Positions 1 to 4,636 of a stretch of 5,107 bases of DNA are shown piece by piece. A program made the translations under genes and the position numbers. Under the pieces are notes generated by a model. It made no database searches, was not told where the DNA came from, and was given only the letters and a program-made list of their open reading frames with translations. The number at the start of each line of letters is the position of its first letter. The stretch's first letter is position 1. This DNA is from Lachnospiraceae bacterium. GTDB lineage: Bacteria > Bacillota > Clostridia > Lachnospirales > Lachnospiraceae. The stretch covers positions 1 through 5,107 of the forward strand of contig JAHZFJ010000061.1 of the NCBI GenBank assembly GCA_019421365.1, written 5' to 3'.

Positions 1-52
1 GAGCGTTTGGCTACGGACCAAAAGGTCGGGGGTTCGAATCCTCTAACGCACG
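1..52 (+). tRNA. tRNA-Arg(ACG), 3' part (cut by the window edge)
   Basis: The last part of a tRNA gene is present. The 3' side of the D stem (GAGC, 1-4) is followed by the anticodon arm, with stem TTTGG (6-10) pairing with CCAAA (18-22) around the 7-nt loop CTACGGA. Anticodon ACG lies at 13-15. A 5-nt variable loop (23-27) and a T arm follow, with stem 28-32/40-44 (two G-U pairs) and loop TTCGAAT. The 3' acceptor strand is AACGCAC (45-51), with discriminator G52. CCA is not encoded, so it must be added after transcription. ACG, read as ICG after deamination by TadA, decodes CGU, CGC and CGA arginine codons. The 5' acceptor strand lies outside the window. Confidence 0.95.
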
Positions 53-56
53 GATT

Positions 57-95
57 ATAAAAAAACCTAGATAATATTATCTAGGTTTTTTTATA
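57..95 (+). terminator. Rho-independent terminator of the tRNA-Arg transcript
   Basis: A perfect inverted repeat is centred between 75 and 76. AACCTAGATAAT (64-75) pairs with ATTATCTAGGTT (76-87), and flanking A and T runs extend the helix. The loop must form by opening the A/T pairs at the centre. The 3' arm runs into a seven-T tract (86-92). It begins only a few bases after the tRNA discriminator base. The A tract on the 5' side makes it potentially bidirectional. Confidence 0.88.
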
Positions 96-145
96 TTTGT
101 CGCGGAACTCAAGACATAATTACCCTTTATTCAAGCTTGATAATT

Positions 146-176
146 TAAGTTATATTGTAAAGTCTAAGTTATATTG
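146..176. repeat. Direct repeat TAAGTTATATTG, two copies
   Basis: The 12-mer TAAGTTATATTG occurs at 146-157 and again at 165-176, a period of 19 bp, with no mismatch. It lies upstream of the predicted promoter of the HAAS-domain gene, inside a 270-bp stretch (93-364) that holds no gene I can support. It may be a tandem regulator site or a slippage remnant in AT-rich DNA. Confidence 0.6.
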
Positions 177-193
177 GGATTATAGATTTAATT

Positions 194-215
194 TACACTG
201 AATGTACACTGAATT
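194..215. repeat. Direct repeat TACACTGAAT, two copies at 11-bp period
   Basis: TACACTGAAT occurs at 194-203 and 205-214, exactly 11 bp apart, about one helical turn. Tandem sites spaced by one turn are typical of response regulators that bind as head-to-tail dimers. The second copy ends 28 bp upstream of the candidate -35 box at 242-247. A regulatory role is inference. Confidence 0.6.
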
Positions 216-241
216 TTAATAGAAAATTAATTATCGTCTTA

Positions 242-270
242 TTTACCTAATAATTATAGTATGTTAGAAT
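242..270 (+). promoter_or_regulatory. Candidate sigma-A promoter of the HAAS/DUF1700 gene
   Basis: A -35-like TTTACC (242-247) and a -10 TAGAAT (265-270) are separated by 17 bp. A TG at 262-263 gives an extended -10 (TGnTAGAAT). Transcription would start near 277 and leave a leader of about 88 nt before the ATG at 365. A second perfect TATAAT at 303-308 has only a poor -35, so it is the weaker candidate. Confidence 0.45.
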
Positions 271-364
271 AGTAAATAATTTATCGAAAACACTTAATAC
301 TATATAATGTTTGTTCTATCAAATGAGGAGTCCTTTATTATATTAAGAAGGGAGTGAAGTTTAT

Positions 365-841
365 ATGACAAAGGAAGAATTCATCAAAGAGTTAAGAGAA
401 AGTCTCTACACAGAAATTACAAGCATAGAAATAGAAAATAATGTACGTTATTATAATGAATATATTGATAATCAATTACTTAGTGGTAAGACTATAGATC
501 AGGTAATGGAGGAACTAGGTGATCCAAGGTTAATAGCGAGAACAATAATTGAAACTTCAAAATTAGGTAAAACTAATTATAACAATAATCACACTAATAT
601 GTATCAAGATGCATACACTGATACAGATGATTCACCTAACAATAATGGACACGGTTACAGTCATACCTATACTTTTGATGGTAAAATCCCATTGCGATAC
701 AGAATATTAGGTATTGCTATGTTAATATTGTTTGTTATGCTTATTATATTCTTAGGAAGCTTAGCAATTAGACTGTTTGTTAGTATCGGGATTCCTATTT
801 TATTAGTGTATTTCTTAATACGCATTATTACTAGAAGGTGA
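365..841 (+). CDS. HAAS/DUF1700 domain membrane protein
   Basis: A 158-residue protein. Residues 1-65 (MTKEEFIKELRESL... with E-E-L-G-D-P at 49-54) match the pattern of the HAAS/DUF1700 alpha-helical domain, found at the N-terminus of small Firmicute membrane proteins. A polar Asn/Asp-rich linker (about 66-110) follows, then two hydrophobic segments (about 113-137 and 139-154) and a basic tail ending RR. This suggests a cytosolic N-terminal domain on a C-terminal membrane hairpin. The start is supported by AAGGGAG (348-354) ten bases upstream. Members of this family often sit beside a PadR-type regulator and are thought to act in signalling or envelope stress. No PadR gene is visible here and the gene appears to stand alone. 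The exact function is unknown. Family assignment is by eye but the HAAS signature is clear. Confidence 0.82.
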   Translation: MTKEEFIKELRESLYTEITSIEIENNVRYYNEYIDNQLLSGKTIDQVMEELGDPRLIARTIIETSKLGKTNYNNNHTNMYQDAYTDTDDSPNNNGHGYSHTYTFDGKIPLRYRILGIAMLILFVMLIIFLGSLAIRLFVSIGIPILLVYFLIRIITRR

Positions 842-870
842 TAGGATCTATTTTTACACTTGAAATAAAA

Positions 871-906
871 AAATTTAGAATAGAAATTTAGATTTAGAAA
901 TTTGGA
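871..906. repeat. Three AAATTTRGA repeats in AT-rich spacer
   Basis: AAATTTAGA at 871-879 and 884-892 and AAATTTGGA at 898-906 recur at 13-14 bp. They lie between the stop codon of the HAAS gene and the minus-strand hairpin. They may only be low-complexity sequence. I see no convincing plus-strand terminator for the HAAS gene here. Confidence 0.3.
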
Positions 907-929
907 ATTTTTACTAGGAAAATATCTAG

Positions 930-1057
930 ATAAATATAAAATGAAACACCGCCGAGGGGGAGCCAAGGCGGTGTTTCGATGAGGGGAGTATAAATAATTA
1001 ATAAGGGGTTATATAGTGTACTAAAGAGTTCTTTTGAAGGATGAACTCAATTAATAC
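930..1057 (-). ncRNA. Candidate C-rich small RNA (about 125 nt)
   Basis: This is a proposed minus-strand transcript that starts about 7 nt after the -10 box at 1069-1064 and ends in the A/U tail of the hairpin at 943-977. In order it holds a 6-bp hairpin (GAGTTC/GAACTC, 1048-1043 with 1031-1026) whose 11-nt loop contains TCCTT, then an unpaired AT-rich linker with two CCCC runs (complements of 1005-1008 and 983-986), then the terminator hairpin with CCCCC in its loop. All four pyrimidine segments can pair with Shine-Dalgarno sequences. This design resembles Firmicute trans-acting sRNAs with C-rich loops such as RsaE/RoxS, although the sequence is not one I recognise. Promoter, structure and terminator are visible; expression and targets are inference. 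Confidence 0.5.
943..977 (-). terminator. GC-rich hairpin, terminator read on the minus strand
   Basis: An 11-bp perfect stem, GAAACACCGCC (943-953) with GGCGGTGTTTC (967-977), encloses a 13-nt loop. On the minus strand the stem is followed directly by ATTTTATATTTATC, an acceptable U-rich tail. On the plus strand it is followed by GATGAGGGG, which has no U tract. The polarity therefore favours the minus strand. The minus-strand loop carries the run CCCCC (complement of 956-960). Confidence 0.65.
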
Positions 1058-1063
1058 ATTCAT

Positions 1064-1092
1064 ATTATATAACAATCATAGTTAAAAAGCAA
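1064..1092 (-). promoter_or_regulatory. Promoter of the candidate minus-strand sRNA
   Basis: On the minus strand a -35-like TTGCTT (complement of 1087-1092) stands 17 bp before a perfect TATAAT (complement of 1064-1069). The conserved TTG of the -35 and a full -10 at ideal spacing support sigma-A recognition. The predicted start is near 1057. Confidence 0.5.
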
Positions 1093-1206
1093 CAGTTAAA
1101 AACGCAAAAAGCCTTGTAAAGACTAGGAAAAATATGCTAGATGAACAAAAATACAACTTATAAAGTAAGTATGTGGAAAAGATAAACAAGATAAAATGTA
1201 TATATA

Positions 1207-1220
1207 TGTAAGTGCTTACA
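1207..1220. promoter_or_regulatory. cre-like palindromic operator
   Basis: TGTAAG-TG-CTTACA is a perfect 6+6 inverted repeat with a 2-bp centre. It matches the Bacillus CcpA site TGTAARCGYTTACA at every position except the first base of the central CG, which is T here. LacI-family repressors bind sites of this design. It lies between the sRNA promoter (-35 at 1092) and the Asn/Ser-rich gene, so it could serve either one. The binding protein is inferred from the motif only. Confidence 0.4.
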
Positions 1221-1279
1221 CTTGTTTGTGAGAATGTGGAATATTTTATTAAATAAAATAAAAAAGTTTATAAATAGAT

Positions 1280-1308
1280 GTATAATTTAATTAGATTTGA
1301 AGATACTA
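1280..1308 (+). promoter_or_regulatory. Possible promoter of the Asn/Ser-rich gene (sigma-G/F-like, or sigma-A -10 alone)
   Basis: GTATA (1280-1284) and GATACTA (1302-1308) are 17 bp apart. They fit the forespore sigma-G pattern (GHATR, 17-18 bp, CATnHTA) with one mismatch, the first base of the -10. A start near 1315 would leave a short leader with the RBS at 1337. The alternative is the sigma-A -10 TATAAT at 1281-1286, but it has no recognisable -35 at proper spacing. The call is weak and rests on short motifs. Confidence 0.25.
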
Positions 1309-1350
1309 GTACCTGTAGTTAAAATATTTTCTTTTTAGGAGGAACTAAAA

Positions 1351-1518
1351 GTGAACAATTCAAATCAAAATTACAAAAACACATCAAACAATTCATCAAC
1401 TAATTCATCAAGCAACTCAAGTAACTATCAAAATACTAGTGGTCAAAACAAAGCTTCAAACACTAGTAAAGAAAAAAATTCAACAAAAAATTCTAATAGT
1501 CAAAACTACAATAAATAG
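1351..1518 (+). CDS. Small Asn/Ser-rich hypothetical protein (55 aa)
   Basis: A GTG-started ORF of 55 codons ends at TAG (1516-1518). A perfect AGGAGG (1337-1342) lies 8 bases upstream and a strong terminator lies downstream, so it looks like a real monocistronic gene despite its size. The composition is extreme: 18 Asn and 15 Ser (60% together), plus 6 Lys, 5 Thr, 4 Gln and 3 Tyr. It has no Leu, Ile, Phe, Trp, Cys or Pro, and no Val if the GTG start is read as Met. It has no signal peptide or membrane segment and should be fully disordered. Short repeats such as NSS recur, and the DNA repeats AATTCATCAA at 1390 and 1402. I do not recognise a family. Gamma-type small spore proteins are also small and Asn/Gln/Ser-rich, and the possible sporulation-type promoter agrees, but there is no sequence motif of that family. 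Confidence 0.68.
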   Translation: MNNSNQNYKNTSNNSSTNSSSNSSNYQNTSGQNKASNTSKEKNSTKNSNSQNYNK

Positions 1519-1565
1519 TAGTACTTAAAAAGTATTATATTTCTTGTGTATTAGATTTTAGAAGA

Positions 1566-1616
1566 GTGAGCTATCGCGTATGGTATCTGTTAGATACTAA
1601 TGCGATAGCTTATTTT
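1566..1616 (+). terminator. Rho-independent terminator after the Asn/Ser-rich gene
   Basis: AGCTATCGC (1569-1577) pairs with GCGATAGCT (1602-1610), extended by G-T and A-T pairs on both sides. An inner stem, GTATCT (1583-1588) with AGATAC (1592-1597), closes on a GTT loop. The helix is followed by TATTTTAT. It separates the small gene from the rhodanese gene. Confidence 0.82.
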
Positions 1617-1750
1617 ATAATTAAGCAGCATTCTACAGGAAAAAGCCTATGAGAGATGACGTAATACATAGAAATGTAGAGATTATAAGAAAATAAATTC
1701 ACCAAATGACGTTTTATGGAATAAAATATAATAGAATGGTTGGTGATACT

Positions 1751-2053
1751 ATGTGTTTTGAAACTATCTCAGCTAAAGCACTGAACACGTATATGAAAAG
1801 CTTTAGCTATATATTGATTGACTTAAGGGATTATGCGGATTATAGAAGAGGGCATATACCGACAGCCATAAGCATTCCATATGATGATTTAATGAATAAT
1901 ATAAACCAATTAGATAAAGGTAAGAAATACATCTTATACTGCGATAGAGGTAGTATGAGCATGTTAATGTCAAAAGAATTATGTACATTAGGATATTCTG
2001 TAATTAATATATACGGGGGAATACATGCGTATAGAGGTGTTTTAGAAAGATAA
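1751..2053 (+). CDS. Single-domain rhodanese-like sulfurtransferase
   Basis: A 100-residue protein from the chosen start MCFETISAKALN. It carries the rhodanese fold signatures in order: LIDLRDYADYRRGHIPTAISIPYDDL (about residues 23-48), then the active-site loop YCDRGSMS with the catalytic Cys at 64 (TGC at 1940-1942), then the C-terminal GYSVINIYGGIHAYRG. With the Cys present it should be able to carry persulfide sulfur in the cytoplasm, as thiosulfate sulfurtransferases of the GlpE/PspE size class do. The physiological donor and acceptor are unknown. The frame is open upstream to an ATG at 1706, but that codon has no RBS. GGTGAT (1742-1747) matches the anti-SD end at good distance from 1751, and a TATAAT at 1727-1732 would even place transcription start inside the longer version. 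The gene is flanked by terminators and seems monocistronic. Confidence 0.86.
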   Translation: MCFETISAKALNTYMKSFSYILIDLRDYADYRRGHIPTAISIPYDDLMNNINQLDKGKKYILYCDRGSMSMLMSKELCTLGYSVINIYGGIHAYRGVLER

Positions 2054-2093
2054 AATGGAAAGTTTCTAATGTTGATAAAAATATGGAATTTTG

Positions 2094-2122
2094 TTGACTA
2101 GGATTAAAAAGTGATTTAATAT
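2094..2122 (+). promoter_or_regulatory. Candidate sigma-A promoter of the rlmL-rdgB-yfcE operon
   Basis: TTGACT (2094-2099, five of six matches) and TAATAT (2117-2122, four of six) stand 17 bp apart. Transcription would begin near 2129, giving a leader of about 147 nt that contains two hairpins before the RBS at 2264-2269. An alternative -10, TATTAT at 2199-2204, lacks a good -35. Confidence 0.5.
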
Positions 2123-2144
2123 TAAGTACTAGGATATACTAATG

Positions 2145-2186
2145 AACAAACAAATATATGAATTGGGCTTGCCCATTTTGTTTGTT
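2145..2186 (+). terminator. Terminator-like hairpin upstream of rlmL
   Basis: AACAAACAAA (2145-2154) pairs with TTTGTTTGTT (2177-2186). Inside it a GC-rich stem, TGGG (2164-2167) with CCCA (2172-2175), closes on CTTG. The inner stem followed by ATTTTGTTTGTT can act as an intrinsic terminator. It could end the rhodanese transcript. Because it lies downstream of the promoter at 2094-2122, it could also act as an attenuator. The opposite strand also has T-rich DNA after the stem. Confidence 0.5.
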
Positions 2187-2206
2187 ATGAAATATGTGTA
2201 TTATAG

Positions 2207-2244
2207 AGCCCCTTCCTTAAAAACGTTAGTGTAGGGGCTTTATC
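2207..2244 (+). terminator. Second leader hairpin before rlmL
   Basis: AGCCCCT (2207-2213) pairs with AGGGGCT (2233-2239), a 7-bp stem with a 19-nt loop, followed by TTATCTGT. The U tract is short, so it is either a weak terminator or a leader structure. It ends about 25 bases before the rlmL RBS and no promoter is visible between them, so it probably lies in the rlmL mRNA leader. Confidence 0.4.
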
Positions 2245-2275
2245 TGTATGTATAGATGCTAAGAAGGAGATTATT

Positions 2276-3430
2276 ATGAATCGATATGAATTTATTGCAC
2301 CGTGCCATTTTGGTATGGAAGCAGTTTTAAAAAGAGAAATCATGGACTTAGGATATGAAATTGTACAAGTTGATGATGGTAGAGTAACATTTGCAGGAGA
2401 TGAAAGTGCCTTTTGTAGAGCAAATATATTCTTAAGAACGGCAGAGCGTGTATTACTAAAGGTAGCTAAGTTTAAGGCAGAAACCTTTGATGAATTATTT
2501 GAAGGAACAAAGGCAGTTCCTTGGGAAAAATATATACCTGTGGACGGCAAGTTCTGGGTGGCAAAAGCTACATCTATTAAAAGTAAGTTGTTCAGTCCAT
2601 CGGATATTCAATCTATTATGAAGAAGGCCATAGTAGAGCGCTTAAAAGGCGTTTATAAGGTGAATTGGTTTGAAGAATCAGGAAACTCCTATCCAATCCG
2701 CGTTACCTTCTTAAAAGACGAAATAACGATAGGGATTGATACATCTGGTGAATCACTCCATAGAAGAGGATATCGTAAGTTAACAAGTAAGGCGCCTATT
2801 ACAGAGACACTTGCTGCAGCACTTATACTTCTTTCACCTTGGAATAAAGAAAGGATTTTAGTTGATCCATTCTGTGGTTGCGGAACAATACCAATCGAAG
2901 CTGCGTTGATTGGAGCGAATATTGCACCAGGTATGAATCGTGAATTCATTGCAGAAGACTGGAAAGAGATGATTCCTAAGAAATATTGGTATGAAGCAAT
3001 TGAAGAGGCAAATGATGTAATTAGACATGATGTAGAGATGAATATCCAAGGATACGATATTGATGGAGAAATCGTGAAGGCTGCGAGAGAGAATGCGCAG
3101 ATGGCTGGTGTAGATCAATATATACATTTCCAACAAAGAGCGGTAAAAGATTTAAGTAACCCTAAGAAATATGGATTTATTATCACTAATCCACCTTACG
3201 GTGAGCGTTTGGAGGAGAAGGCATTGATGCCACCTCTATATAAAGAGATTGGACAAGCTTTCAAGAATCTTGATACATGGTCAGAATACGTAATTACAAG
3301 TTTTGAGGATGCTGAAAAATACATTGGTCGTAAGGCGGATAAGAATAGAAAGATCTATAATGGTATGTTAAAGACTTATCTATATCAATTTATGGGCCCA
3401 AGACCACCGAAGAAAAATAGAGAAGAATAG
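2276..3430 (+). CDS. rlmL: THUMP-domain class I SAM-dependent rRNA methyltransferase (RlmL/YpsC type)
   Basis: A 384-residue protein with the start set by AGAAGGAGA (2262-2270) just upstream. The N-terminal part, about 1-155, is the ferredoxin-like plus THUMP RNA-binding region. The conserved SLHRRGYRK follows at 160-168. The C-terminal part is a Rossmann methyltransferase with SAM-binding motif DPFCGCGTIPIEAA (197-210), the acidic residue after strand 2 in GYDID (259-263), and the catalytic TNPPYGER (304-311), the NPPY motif of base-amino N-methylation. The length matches Gram-positive YpsC and the RlmL half of the fused E. coli RlmKL, whose RlmL half makes m2G2445 in 23S rRNA. That target is a family inference. 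The tail is basic (PRPPKKNR). It is the first gene of an apparent operon, with 39 bp to the next gene. THUMP-less or tRNA-acting relatives exist but fit less well. Confidence 0.93.
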   Translation: MNRYEFIAPCHFGMEAVLKREIMDLGYEIVQVDDGRVTFAGDESAFCRANIFLRTAERVLLKVAKFKAETFDELFEGTKAVPWEKYIPVDGKFWVAKATSIKSKLFSPSDIQSIMKKAIVERLKGVYKVNWFEESGNSYPIRVTFLKDEITIGIDTSGESLHRRGYRKLTSKAPITETLAAALILLSPWNKERILVDPFCGCGTIPIEAALIGANIAPGMNREFIAEDWKEMIPKKYWYEAIEEANDVIRHDVEMNIQGYDIDGEIVKAARENAQMAGVDQYIHFQQRAVKDLSNPKKYGFIITNPPYGERLEEKALMPPLYKEIGQAFKNLDTWSEYVITSFEDAEKYIGRKADKNRKIYNGMLKTYLYQFMGPRPPKKNREE

Positions 3431-3469
3431 TATAACTATCGAAGAACATGAAATTGTGAAGGAGGTCGA

Positions 3470-4069
3470 GTGATAAATATGAGTAAAAGAATGATTTTTG
3501 CAACAGGTAATGAGGGTAAGATGAAGGAAGTCAGAATGATTTTAGCTGATCTAGGATATGAGATCCTTTCATTAAAGGACATCGGATATGACAAGGAAAT
3601 TATTGAAGATGGTAAAACATTTGAAGAAAATGCATTAATAAAAGCAAAAACAATTGCAAAAGAGAGAAATGAAATTGTATTGGCAGATGATTCTGGATTA
3701 GAAGTAGATTATATGGATAAACAACCAGGTATCTATTCTGCAAGATTTTTAGGTGAAGATACCTCATATCATATTAAAAACCAATATATAATTGACCAAT
3801 TGAAGGACGCTAAACCAGAAGAAAGAACAGCACGTTTCGTTTGTGCGATCGCATGTGCATTTCCTGATGGTAGGACGCTTACAACTCGTGGTACAATTGA
3901 AGGTTATATTGGATATGAAGAGCGTGGAGAGAATGGATTCGGATATGATCCAATCTTCATGGTGCCAGAATTCAATTGTTCAACGTCAGAACTTGATTTA
4001 GAGCAAAAGAATAAGATTAGTCATAGAGGTAAAGCATTAGAGGCTATGAAAAAGCTAATATCTGCTTAA
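3470..4069 (+). CDS. rdgB: Non-canonical purine NTP pyrophosphatase, RdgB/HAM1 family
   Basis: A 199-residue protein that hydrolyses ITP, dITP and XTP to monophosphates, keeping deaminated purines out of DNA and RNA. All family landmarks are present: ATGNEGKMKE (11-20, substrate phosphate site), FEENALIKAK (51-60), LADDSGLEVD (71-80, metal and catalytic acids), PGIYSARF (86-93), GENGFGYDPIF (153-163) and SHRGKAL (184-190). It is full length. The start is ambiguous. GTG at 3470 is only 4 bases after AGGAGG (3460-3465). ATG at 3479 is 13 bases away but begins with MSKRMIFATGN, which fits the usual N-terminus better. The two differ by three residues. It follows rlmL by 39 bp and precedes yfcE by 16 bp. 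RdgB next to a YfcE-type phosphoesterase is also the arrangement of ysnA-ysnB in Bacillus subtilis. Confidence 0.95.
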   Translation: MINMSKRMIFATGNEGKMKEVRMILADLGYEILSLKDIGYDKEIIEDGKTFEENALIKAKTIAKERNEIVLADDSGLEVDYMDKQPGIYSARFLGEDTSYHIKNQYIIDQLKDAKPEERTARFVCAIACAFPDGRTLTTRGTIEGYIGYEERGENGFGYDPIFMVPEFNCSTSELDLEQKNKISHRGKALEAMKKLISA

Positions 4070-4085
4070 TGAAGTGGAGGCTTAG

Positions 4086-4574
4086 ATGAAAGTATTAATC
4101 GTTAGTGATTCCCATGGAAGGACTTCTTACTTGGAGTGGGTTATTAATAAAGTTGGACATATTGATGCATTCGTTCACTTAGGGGATTTTGAGGGACAAG
4201 AAGAATATATTCGTAGTCTCGTTAGTTGTGATACTTATATTGTATCTGGAAACAATGATTATTTTACTGATGTAGATAGAGAAAAGATTGTTACATTCGG
4301 TACTCACCGCGTTTTATTAACTCATGGTCATCGTTATCAAGTTAATTATGGTACTGACTATTTGCTTGAGACTGCTTTAGAGAATGGGTTTGATATTGTA
4401 ATGTATGGACATACTCATATACCTAGTGTGGAGTATCGAAGAGAAACATATCTAGTTAATCCAGGCAGCATATCCTTGCCAAGGCAAGAAGGACGTACTC
4501 CTTCCTATATGATTATGGAAATTGATCGTAGAGGCGAGGTATGCTTTAATATCAATTATTGTAAATATAATTAA
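4086..4574 (+). CDS. yfcE: YfcE/MJ0936-family metallophosphoesterase
   Basis: A 162-residue calcineurin-like phosphoesterase. The two-metal site is complete: D8 and H10 in SDSHG, D34 in LGD, N57 and D58 in GNND, H80 and H82 in THGH, and the GHTH motif at 108-111. The family signature NPGS lies at 125-128. Members of this small cytoplasmic family hydrolyse phosphodiesters, or artificial substrates such as bis-pNPP, in the presence of Mn2+ or Ni2+. The natural substrate is not settled. The ATG is set by GTGGAGG (4074-4080), 5 bases upstream, and lies 16 bp after the rdgB stop, so the two are almost certainly cotranscribed. The C-terminus is slightly shorter than that of E. coli YfcE (about 184 residues) and matches Gram-positive YsnB-type proteins. 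Confidence 0.93.
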   Translation: MKVLIVSDSHGRTSYLEWVINKVGHIDAFVHLGDFEGQEEYIRSLVSCDTYIVSGNNDYFTDVDREKIVTFGTHRVLLTHGHRYQVNYGTDYLLETALENGFDIVMYGHTHIPSVEYRRETYLVNPGSISLPRQEGRTPSYMIMEIDRRGEVCFNINYCKYN

Positions 4575-4578
4575 AATT

Positions 4579-4636
4579 GTAGCTATTCTGTACAGGCTAA
4601 TTAAAGAGTCGGTTACGGAATAGCTATTGTTATGTA
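4579..4636 (+). terminator. Long hairpin after yfcE, probable operon terminator
   Basis: GTAGCTATTCTGTA (4579-4592) pairs with TTACGGAATAGCTAT (about 4614-4627). This is a 14-bp helix including G-T pairs, around a 21-nt loop. It is followed by TGTTATGT, a poor U tract. It lies 5 bp after the yfcE stop, the expected place for the terminator of the three-gene operon, though it may be leaky or rely on other factors. Confidence 0.55.

Noticed and set aside
667..966. Minus-strand 99-codon open frame overlapping the HAAS gene
   Set aside because: It runs antisense to the membrane segments of a well-supported gene, has no RBS, and its first codons lie within the GC-rich terminator hairpin.
941..982. 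13-codon plus-strand ORF (MKHRRGGAKAVFR) within the hairpin
   Set aside because: No ribosome binding site, and the coding sequence is fully explained by the inverted repeat.
956..1008. Plus-strand G-quadruplex from runs GGGGG, GGGG and GGGG
   Set aside because: The loops are too long and one strong G run is tied up next to a perfect 11-bp hairpin. The C-rich reading on the minus strand explains the pattern better.
1649..1696. 15-codon ORF (MRDDVIHRNVEIIRK) upstream of the rhodanese gene
   Set aside because: AGGAAA lies at acceptable spacing, but there is no promoter, no structured leader, and no other sign of translation.
1706..1750. Fifteen-residue N-terminal extension of the rhodanese from ATG 1706
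   Set aside because: The upstream ATG has no RBS, the extension matches no rhodanese feature, and a TATAAT lies inside it. ATG 1751 has GGTGAT at good spacing.
2185..2550. Minus-strand 121-codon open frame over the rlmL start
   Set aside because: It is a shadow of the rlmL coding frame with no RBS and no recognisable protein motif.
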